Origin: Candidatus Aegiribacteria sp. | GTDB lineage: Bacteria; Fermentibacterota; Fermentibacteria; Fermentibacterales; JCC-6 | Assembly (NCBI GenBank): GCA_030638185.1 | Contig: DAOWFD010000207.1 | Coordinates: 1-8,932, forward strand | DNA: 8,932 nucleotides | Direction: 5' to 3' | Part shown: one piece after another, positions 1 to 5,972 of the stretch | Layout of the letters: every line of letters starts with the position of its first letter | Numbering within the stretch: the stretch's first letter is position 1 | Notes under the pieces: generated by a model | What the model was told of the DNA's origin: nothing | What the model saw: the letters and a program-made list of their open reading frames with translations, nothing else | Databases searched by the model: none | Position numbers and translations under genes: made by a program

Positions 1-1955
1 CGTTCTTTTATGATGCCCGTTATTTTACCGCCAATATTCCGAAATCTCCTAATGTCCTTTCTTGTGGGGAATGTATTTATCGTAGCTTCTTCCGGTGCAT
101 TTGGAAGGAGCGTATAGTCGCCTCCGTCAAGAAGGTCAAGACCCTCGGCAACTACTTCAGCGGCAAGGATCTTTGTTCGGTCTAGAAGTTGATGAAGAGT
201 AGTATTTCTTAATGTTGAACATTCTATACTCTTCTGTATAAGAATCTCACCCGCATCAAGTTTAGGAACCATCTCGTGAAGAGTTACGCCGGGGGTATCA
301 CCGTGGTATAGCGACCAGAATGTTGGGAGCATTCCTCTGTTTGCTGGAAGAAGAGACGAATGCACGTTCCAGGCTCCGAGCCGCGGAATCGAAAGGGTTT
401 TCTTCTTCAATATCTGCGGACATGCCATCGAAATGAGTACATCCGGATGAAGGGATCTGAGATAATCCCTCGATTCCTTCGAATTCAGCCTGTCGAGAGC
501 TGCATAATTGACGTGTTCCCTTTTAGCAGTCTGCCTGAGAGAGTGGGAGTACCGGGTTGGAAACATGATCCTAGCGGATAGCTTCATTAAAGCGAACCTG
601 AATAGTTGAATGAAGAAACCGAAACATCCGTAAAGGGAAATGTACCGACTGATATTCAAAAGAGGTCTTTTTAGAGAACCATGACCGTGGAGAGAGATTA
701 TCGTATAGCTGTTAAAGGGTTTTTTTCTGATAATTCTTGCAATTGTCTTTGGAATATTGAAAGGTTCATCGTCGCATAGGAATACAACATTCAATGAAGG
801 AGCCTTTAGTTTTGTATATAAAGAATAAAGATCATATACCATTTTCTTCGCAGAAAAGGGTTCAATATCCCTGTCTACCTGATTCATCATCTCCTTTGTT
901 CTGTCAGGAAAATCAAGGATTCTGTTTACATTAGAAACAAGGGAGTCAATATCGCCCTCATCGGACAGAAAACCGTTACGGCCTTCCCTGATCAGTTCGT
1001 GTATTCCGCCAACATTCGTAGAAACAACGGGAACTCCTGCTGCGAGAGATTCCAGCAGTGCTCTGGGGAGACCCTCTGTACGGGAAGTGATCAGAAAAGC
1101 ATCAAAAGCCGGAAGTATATTTACAACATCTTTTCTACTTCCCAGCAGGACGATGTTGTCTCCGAGTCTCATAGAAGCAATCAGATCCTCCGTTTGCTTT
1201 CTAAGAGGACCGTCTCCCACAAGAACGAAGAGACTATCAGGCTTGCTGTTAATAACACCGGCGGCAACTCTGACGAAAATATCAGGCGCTTTCTCAGGAC
1301 AGAATCGCATAACCGAGCCGACAACTTGAGTATCTGTGCTGATACCAAGTTTCCTTCTTGCCGTAATCCTGTTGCCCCTTGCGGCGCGGAAATCATCGAA
1401 CTCAACCCCACTGCGTATTACCCTATAATCGTCGAAATGACCTAATCCGTGGTGCAGAGCCTTGTCGCGGTCTCTTGGGCTTACACAGATATTGATGTGA
1501 GCCAGATTGAAGCCTATTTTCTCGAGAGTAACGTAGATCATTTCCTTCAATGGATTCATTGAATCGTAGAACGGCCAGCCATGGGCAGTCTGGACTGTTC
1601 TTACCCCACTGCAGGAGGCAGCAGCTATCCTTCCAAGAAAACGAGCCTTTGACCCGTGGGTGTGTACAATATCGTAGTTACCTTCGTTAATAACCTTTTT
1701 TATCTCAAGTAGAGCAATGTAATCAGTAAATGGAGAAATGTTCCTCTTGAGGTGGGGAGCGATAATGATTTTAAGGTTCCACTTCTCCGCTAGGCTGAAG
1801 AGATCACCTTCCAATGGCTTCTCGGGCCCAGTAAGGATATCGGACTGATATCCTTTTTCCGTTATGTCTCTTGTAGATATGAGAGTGTTAAACTGAGCCC
1901 CACCAACCGCGAGCTTGGTGATAATGTGCAGAATGCGAGGCTGTGTTCCAGGCAT
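1..1955 (-). CDS. Glycosyltransferase family 4 - formyltransferase fusion (3' end outside the window)
   Basis: One uninterrupted minus-strand frame runs from ATG at 1955 to the left edge (651 codons, no stop), checked codon by codon. Residues 1-387 are a GT-B glycosyltransferase of family 4: an N-terminal GGAQ loop (18-21), HTHG (98-101), LVGDGP (245-250) and the sugar-nucleotide EX7E motif (E294, E302) before AAGVPVVST. From about residue 388 a formyltransferase follows with almost no linker. It has an ACPQI segment, NVHSSLLP (N530, H532), then LDAGEIL with D567; N, H and D are the family's catalytic triad. The formyl donor would be 10-formyl-tetrahydrofolate. The NVHSSLLP...RG...LPTFW pattern resembles stand-alone sugar-type formyltransferases more than methionyl-tRNA formyltransferase. 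Inference: the GT transfers a sugar that the second domain N-formylates, or the two act in one glycan pathway. The start overlaps the previous stop (TGATG), suggesting translational coupling. Sugar substrates cannot be read from the sequence. Confidence 0.88.
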   Translation of the reverse strand, partial: MPGTQPRILHIITKLAVGGAQFNTLISTRDITEKGYQSDILTGPEKPLEGDLFSLAEKWNLKIIIAPHLKRNISPFTDYIALLEIKKVINEGNYDIVHTHGSKARFLGRIAAASCSGVRTVQTAHGWPFYDSMNPLKEMIYVTLEKIGFNLAHINICVSPRDRDKALHHGLGHFDDYRVIRSGVEFDDFRAARGNRITARRKLGISTDTQVVGSVMRFCPEKAPDIFVRVAAGVINSKPDSLFVLVGDGPLRKQTEDLIASMRLGDNIVLLGSRKDVVNILPAFDAFLITSRTEGLPRALLESLAAGVPVVSTNVGGIHELIREGRNGFLSDEGDIDSLVSNVNRILDFPDRTKEMMNQVDRDIEPFSAKKMVYDLYSLYTKLKAPSLNVVFLCDDEPFNIPKTIARIIRKKPFNSYTIISLHGHGSLKRPLLNISRYISLYGCFGFFIQLFRFALMKLSARIMFPTRYSHSLRQTAKREHVNYAALDRLNSKESRDYLRSLHPDVLISMACPQILKKKTLSIPRLGAWNVHSSLLPANRGMLPTFWSLYHGDTPGVTLHEMVPKLDAGEILIQKSIECSTLRNTTLHQLLDRTKILAAEVVAEGLDLLDGGDYTLLPNAPEEATINTFPTRKDIRRFRNIGGKITGIIKE

Positions 1956-2479
1956 CAGCTTGACTTTTTCGTATCCCCGTTATCTGTACCGGGTCTGCAG
2001 GAAAGAGCGAAAATGTAAAAAAGTACCAGAATCAGGGTAAGACCGGAATAGAAGAGAGGACTGATAAATATGCAGCCGAGCGCCCAGAAGGTAATAAATG
2101 ATATCGATACGTATCTGAAATGTCTGCCGATGGACCAGTTCTTTTCGGAACTACAGGTGGAAAAATCCCTGAAAAGATCCTCCGAAATGCTGAAAAGTAC
2201 GATTGAGAAAGCTACCAGCACAAGATGAATTACCATTCCTCCGGTCAGATACCTGCTGTTTATCACCGCAAGAAGTGAAGTGAATGCGGGGAGAAAAAGG
2301 AGCCCGGCAAGAAGAAAGTACAATGCAGTGACCAGCATCCTGTCAGCTCCGAAAACACTGTATCTGCTTCTTAGTCTATTCATAATTCGATGCATCAGTA
2401 TCCTTGAAAGCCTGAAAAGCCCGAAAACAGCGAGTATAACTATTGCAACCAGTGCGTAGTCTATCAGTCTCTGACCCAA
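1955..2479 (-). CDS. Five-helix integral membrane protein, function unknown
   Basis: I do not recognise this protein. It is about 174 residues and mostly hydrophobic. Predicted membrane segments, numbered from the TTG start, lie near 7-24, 49-72, 80-100, 122-141 and 144-161. An Arg/His-rich loop sits between the first two segments (about 24-48), so by the positive-inside rule that loop is probably cytoplasmic. The tail is short and polar (DNGDTKKSS). I chose TTG at 2479 because AGGAGG (2485-2490) stands 5 bases upstream. The alternative GTG at 2485 overlaps that SD and so is unlikely. The stop overlaps the start of the glycosyltransferase-formyltransferase gene by one base. Its position between a TMEM198-like protein and a glycosyltransferase suggests a role in an envelope or glycan process, but only by association. 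Confidence 0.75.
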   Translation of the reverse strand: MGQRLIDYALVAIVILAVFGLFRLSRILMHRIMNRLRSRYSVFGADRMLVTALYFLLAGLLFLPAFTSLLAVINSRYLTGGMVIHLVLVAFSIVLFSISEDLFRDFSTCSSEKNWSIGRHFRYVSISFITFWALGCIFISPLFYSGLTLILVLFYIFALSCRPGTDNGDTKKSS

Positions 2480-2484
2480 ATGCA

Positions 2485-2490
2485 CCTCCT
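2485..2490 (-). promoter_or_regulatory. Shine-Dalgarno site that decides a TTG start
   Basis: The minus strand reads AGGAGG here. It overlaps the first base of an in-frame GTG (2483-2485), so that codon cannot be initiated from it. It lies 5 bases before an in-frame TTG (2477-2479), which is ideal spacing. Confidence 0.7.
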
Positions 2491-2544
2491 GAGAATGGAA
2501 AATTCAGAACAATCGGGGAAATATACTTCCGTTGCCAAGCCCCT

Positions 2545-3123
2545 TCAAGTATTGATGTCCCGCGTTTGGAACTTGTAACCTGTCAAAGCGAATATACCTG
2601 TCAGGACAATTACTATTGCCGCAGCAGCATTTGACGATATAGAATTAATTCCGACCGCATCGAGAAAACCGATCATTCTCATCATGATGACAGCAGAACC
2701 TGCGGCTATGTATGCCCCTGAGATGGCGGTCAGCAGAACTATTATTGGATCCCTGTAGAGGTGTACGAGAATTCCCGCTGTAAGAGCGATTCCCGCGTGA
2801 GCTATTCCTGATACCTCCGGAAGAAGTCCCCTTGCAATGAAGAGGCCCATTACGGCTCCTATTAAAAACATCGAAAATTGCCATGCAACAAGTCCCAGGA
2901 CTATTCCTACGACACCACCAACCCAGGACATCCATGGAGATGAAGATATAGAACTTCCCATAATATCAGCCAGCAGAACCGCTCCCAAGGTGTATCCTAT
3001 TAGAAATCCGAAAAGAATAACTATGACTCCCAGCAACTTCCTTCCAAGAAAACAGAACAGCAGACCTACGATAAAGCTGATGTACGGTACAGTAAACACC
3101 TGCGCATCCAGAACTAGATTCAT
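2545..3123 (-). CDS. TMEM198/DUF4203-like multi-pass membrane protein
   Basis: This 192-residue protein is almost entirely membrane segments rich in Gly, Ala and Ile, with roughly seven hydrophobic stretches near 9-26, 31-52, 66-82, 84-101, 107-122, 126-147 and 166-183. The short turn FLGRKLLG between the first two helices and the glycine-rich repeated helix pattern resemble the DUF4203/TMEM198 family, whose biochemical role in bacteria is not established. That assignment is from pattern memory and is moderate. The ATG at 3123 overlaps the stop of the HAD gene as ATGA, and a GGGGAG-type SD precedes it (plus-strand tcccct, 3130-3136), so the start is well supported. No catalytic residues are visible. 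It is co-transcribed with a second membrane protein and the glycosyltransferase fusion. Confidence 0.75.
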   Translation of the reverse strand: MNLVLDAQVFTVPYISFIVGLLFCFLGRKLLGVIVILFGFLIGYTLGAVLLADIMGSSISSSPWMSWVGGVVGIVLGLVAWQFSMFLIGAVMGLFIARGLLPEVSGIAHAGIALTAGILVHLYRDPIIVLLTAISGAYIAAGSAVIMMRMIGFLDAVGINSISSNAAAAIVIVLTGIFALTGYKFQTRDINT

Positions 3124-3821
3124 ACTATACTCCCCTCAATCATCATATCAAGAATCGGCTGAATACCATTAATAACAAATTCACTTTTTATTTCAAGCTT
3201 CCTGTTGTAACTATTAAGTACAAGAACACTCATGAAGCAACCCCTTTCGGCTGCTGTTATTCCTTTCCAGGAGTCCTCGAACACAAGGGTCGACGAGGGG
3301 CTGACACCAAGCAATGAAGATGCTCGAAGGAAAATATCCGGTGAAGGTTTTTTCTCAAGGTCGTCTCCTCCAACTATCAGTGGAATCGGAGCTCCCCCTT
3401 TGATGAGGATTTTCTGTATAAGATTGCAAGGGGTATTCGATGCAATACAGAACGGTCGCCAGCAAGTGTTTTCCTTTGAAGAGAGTATTTTTAGAAGCCT
3501 GGCTGCACGTGGAAAAAGAGGAACCTTGCCATCATTCACAAAATTTTCATAGATCGTTTTCTGCCTCTCCCTTGCAAGAGAGATGTCCACACCTTCGAGC
3601 CCGCATCTCTCGATCTCACCTTCAAGACCCTCACCGAGAGAGGACCAGTACTTCCAGTAATCCTCCAATGAAACTTCATGATCCCATGGTTCAAGAGCCA
3701 TATTCCATGATTCTCTGAAGAGAGGCTCACTGTCCGCCAATACACCGTCGAAATCGAAAAGAAATGCATCGGCTGTTCCACACACTAGCTTTAAACTTTT
3801 CGTAACCAACTGTTCTGTCAA
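3120..3821 (-). CDS. HAD-superfamily phosphohydrolase, beta-phosphoglucomutase-like
   Basis: A soluble 233-residue protein with all HAD motifs. Motif I is DFDGVLADSE with nucleophile D23 and acid/base D25. Motif II is ASNTP (S128). Motif III is a lysine in EKKPSPD (K157/K158). Motif IV is VFEDSWKG (E182, D183). An insert of about 75 residues after motif I is the helical cap of subfamily I. This pattern fits phosphatases and mutases acting on small phosphorylated metabolites such as sugar phosphates; the substrate is not readable. With a glycosyltransferase in the same operon, a sugar-phosphate step is a reasonable guess. The start is uncertain: TTG at 3821 has only a weak GGTAAAG-like sequence before it, no in-frame ATG occurs before residue 41, and GTG at 3785 is an alternative that still keeps motif I. 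The stop overlaps the next gene by ATGA. Confidence 0.85.
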   Translation of the reverse strand: MTEQLVTKSLKLVCGTADAFLFDFDGVLADSEPLFRESWNMALEPWDHEVSLEDYWKYWSSLGEGLEGEIERCGLEGVDISLARERQKTIYENFVNDGKVPLFPRAARLLKILSSKENTCWRPFCIASNTPCNLIQKILIKGGAPIPLIVGGDDLEKKPSPDIFLRASSLLGVSPSSTLVFEDSWKGITAAERGCFMSVLVLNSYNRKLEIKSEFVINGIQPILDMMIEGSIV

Positions 3822-3850
3822 ACTTTACCGCCGTGCTGTCAAATGTTGCC

Positions 3851-3879
3851 TTGGCTGCCGTGAGATCAGGATACATAAT
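3851..3879 (+). promoter_or_regulatory. Candidate promoter of the ptb-buk-iorAB operon
   Basis: TTGGCT (3851-3856) and CATAAT (3874-3879) are separated by 17 bases, the preferred sigma-70 spacing, with 4/6 and 5/6 matches. Transcription would start near 3886 and leave a leader of about 93 bases before ptb. This is pattern matching only, in the one divergent intergenic gap available. Confidence 0.4.
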
Positions 3880-3880
3880 A
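3875..3880 (-). promoter_or_regulatory. Candidate -10 element of the minus-strand operon
   Basis: The minus strand reads TATTAT, 5/6 to the consensus, overlapping the plus-strand -10 almost completely. The matching -35 position (about 3898-3904, GGCCTC/TGGCCT) is poor. Transcription would begin near 3868, about 47 bases before the HAD start. Confidence 0.3.
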
Positions 3881-3888
3881 CAAAAAAT

Positions 3889-3907
3889 GAGTGGATAGAG
3901 GCCACTC
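3889..3907. repeat. Short inverted repeat in the divergent spacer
   Basis: GAGTGG (3889-3894) and CCACTC (3902-3907) form a perfect 6-bp inverted repeat around 7 bases. It lies just after the predicted plus-strand transcription start and upstream of the minus-strand -10, so it could be an operator or a leader hairpin. At this length it could also be chance. Confidence 0.3.
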
Positions 3908-3968
3908 CAATAGTATAGCTGACGGATCATTTCCATGAATTTCTGCATCTGGGGTTTCATTCTATCAG

Positions 3969-3973
3969 GGAGG
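3969..3973 (+). promoter_or_regulatory. Shine-Dalgarno site supporting the TTG start of ptb
   Basis: GGAGG stands exactly 5 bases before TTG at 3979, and no ATG or GTG in the ptb frame fits this site. It fixes a non-ATG start for the first gene of the operon. Confidence 0.75.
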
Positions 3974-3978
3974 TTCTC

Positions 3979-4881
3979 TTGTTAAACAATTTCAGTGAAA
4001 TCAGGCAGGCTGCCAGAGGTATTTCGGATGCCAGGGTCGCTATACCTATGGGACACGATGTTTCGTCCATAGTGGCTCTAATAACAGCCTTTGAAGAAGA
4101 CATAGCATCAGGCGTCATAGTAGGGCCTGCTGCCGGGGTTGGAGATTCCCTGGAGGAACTTGGAAGGAAATTACCTGACGGGATCGAAATCGTGAACACG
4201 GAAGATCCCGAAGAAGCTGCACTTGAAGCCGTAAGACTTGTACGTTCCGGAGAAGCCAGCATTTTAATGAAAGGTATGCTCAAAACCTCCATGTTCCAGA
4301 AGGCGTTACTCGATAAGGAAACCGGACTCAGAACCGGCAGGATACTGAGCCACGTGGCTGTATTGCATGCTCCTCTTCAGGACAGGCTTGTGGCGGTCTC
4401 CGATGGGGGGATGAATATAGATCCGGATGAGGAGGCGATCAGGCAGATAGCTATGAATGCCGCAGGTGTAATAATGAAACTTGGTGCGGAAAAGCCTCTT
4501 GTAGCCCTTCTTGCCGCAATTGAAGTGCCGAACGAGAAAATGCCCAAAACCGTCATGTTCGCAGAAATTGCCGCAAAGGGAATTCCCGGACTTATCGTAG
4601 AAGGTCCGGTTGCTGTGGATGGAGCGATGGATACTGAATCAGCAGCAATAAAGGGAATGGACGGAGAAGTGGCTGGAAGGGCAAACGTTCTGATAACCCC
4701 TGATATCGCGTGCGGTAATATCTTCGTAAAGGGGATCATGTACATGACCGATGCGGAAGTAGGTGGCCTGATCGCGGGAGCCGCTGCACCTGTAGTTATG
4801 CTTTCACGGTCTGATAAAGCACGAACGAAGTTGAATTCGCTAGCTCTTGGAGTAATCGTATCTGGAGGTAGTAATGGCTGA
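3979..4881 (+). CDS. ptb: Phosphate butyryltransferase (phosphotransbutyrylase)
   Basis: Cytoplasmic enzyme of the PTA/PTB family: acyl-CoA + phosphate gives acyl phosphate + CoA. The 300-residue length is typical for Ptb. Characteristic segments include LMKGMLKT (96-103), GRILSHVAVL, a VSDGGMNIDPD stretch, TPDIACGN (240-247), and the C-terminal AGAAAPVVMLSRSD. The family is usually named for butyryl-CoA, but members also use branched-chain or aryl acyl-CoAs. The coupling to indolepyruvate oxidoreductase genes here suggests such wider use (inference). It starts at TTG with GGAGG 5 bases upstream and is the first gene of the plus-strand operon. Its last 8 bases overlap buk, whose SD (GGAGG, 4864-4868) lies inside ptb, so the two are probably made in a fixed ratio. 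Confidence 0.93.
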   Translation: MLNNFSEIRQAARGISDARVAIPMGHDVSSIVALITAFEEDIASGVIVGPAAGVGDSLEELGRKLPDGIEIVNTEDPEEAALEAVRLVRSGEASILMKGMLKTSMFQKALLDKETGLRTGRILSHVAVLHAPLQDRLVAVSDGGMNIDPDEEAIRQIAMNAAGVIMKLGAEKPLVALLAAIEVPNEKMPKTVMFAEIAAKGIPGLIVEGPVAVDGAMDTESAAIKGMDGEVAGRANVLITPDIACGNIFVKGIMYMTDAEVGGLIAGAAAPVVMLSRSDKARTKLNSLALGVIVSGGSNG

Positions 4882-5956
4882 CAAGGGAAGGATGATATTC
4901 GCGATAAACCCTGGCGGAACATCGACAAAGGTTGGTCTTTTCGTAGAGACGGAGCTTATTTTTGAGAAGAATATCAGACATTTGCCTGATGAACTGGCTG
5001 AATTCGATACCACTTTCGACCAGCATGATTTTCGGAGAAATATAATCCTTCATATTCTGGAAGAAGCTGGTTACAAACTGACAGACCTTTCTGCCGTAGT
5101 AGGCCGAGGCGGCGCGTTCAAACCTCTTGAGAGCGGAACCTACGAAGTGAACGAGACTCTCGTTAAGGATATCAGAGAAGGATCAACCCTCCAGGCCGAT
5201 CACCCGTCCAACCTCGGAGCCCTTCTAGCGCACGGTATAGCAAAGGCTGCCGGTGTAAAGCCCTATATAGTTGACCCCGTTTGCGTCGATGAAATGATAG
5301 AAGAGGCCAGACTGTCCGGACTTCCCGCCCTTGAGCGGACCAGTCTCAGCCACGCACTCAACATCAGGATGGTTGCCTACAAGGCTGCTCAAATTCTGGG
5401 CAGTGAACTCAATGAACTGAATCTCGTTGTACTTCACCTGGGAAGCGGGATATCCGTCACCGCGATAAGAAAAGGCAGAATGATAGATACAAGCCAGGCT
5501 AACGATGGAGGTCCTTTCAGCCCTCAGAGGGTTGGGTCACTCCCGACAACAGGACTCGTAAAACTATGTCTGTCGGGTGATTACACCTGGAATGACATGA
5601 AAGTAATGCTGCTGAAGCGTGGTGGTCTTATGGCGTATACCGGTACCGATCATGTGGGCGAAGCCCTCGTACGGGCGGAAAAAGGAGATAAGCGTTGTGA
5701 TATCGCACTTCGCGCAATGGCATATCAGATAACAAAGGAAGCGGGAGCCATGGCAGCAGCGCTTGCTGGAAAAGTAGACGCTGTTGTCATTACCGGAGGA
5801 ATAGCGAACAACAGATGGATGATGAACAGACTTAAGCAGAACCTTGAGTACCTTGGAGAAATCATTATCTATCCCGGTGAGGAAGAACTCGAAGCTCTTG
5901 CGAGAGGTGTTCTCAGGGTTCTTGATTCCGTGGAAGAAGTAAAAGTATACAGTTAG
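4874..5956 (+). CDS. buk: Butyrate kinase
   Basis: Acyl phosphate + ADP gives carboxylic acid + ATP, the substrate-level phosphorylation step after Ptb. The 360-residue ASKHA-fold protein has the phosphate-1 loop NPGGTSTK (12-19), VGRGGAFKPLESGTY (about 76-90), the central LHLGSGIS (187-194) followed by a DGGPFSPQRVG stretch, and the adenosine-region ITGGIA (306-311). These separate it from acetate kinase, which has a different N-terminal signature. No key residue appears to be missing. The ATG at 4874 has GGAGG 5 bases upstream. Buk enzymes often accept several short, branched or aromatic acyl phosphates; which one is used here cannot be read, but the ior genes that follow point to arylacetyl or similar phosphates. 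Confidence 0.93.
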   Translation: MADKGRMIFAINPGGTSTKVGLFVETELIFEKNIRHLPDELAEFDTTFDQHDFRRNIILHILEEAGYKLTDLSAVVGRGGAFKPLESGTYEVNETLVKDIREGSTLQADHPSNLGALLAHGIAKAAGVKPYIVDPVCVDEMIEEARLSGLPALERTSLSHALNIRMVAYKAAQILGSELNELNLVVLHLGSGISVTAIRKGRMIDTSQANDGGPFSPQRVGSLPTTGLVKLCLSGDYTWNDMKVMLLKRGGLMAYTGTDHVGEALVRAEKGDKRCDIALRAMAYQITKEAGAMAAALAGKVDAVVITGGIANNRWMMNRLKQNLEYLGEIIIYPGEEELEALARGVLRVLDSVEEVKVYS

Positions 5957-5972
5957 AAAGGAAAGGCGGCAA

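Noticed and set aside
999..1445. Plus-strand open frame of 148 codons
   Set aside because: It lies wholly opposite the glycosyltransferase domain, whose motifs are intact on the minus strand. It has no SD and no recognisable protein features.
4377..4928. Minus-strand open frame of 183 codons opposite ptb
   Set aside because: It is a low-complexity Ser/Ala/Pro/Ile-rich antisense reading of a clearly identified gene.
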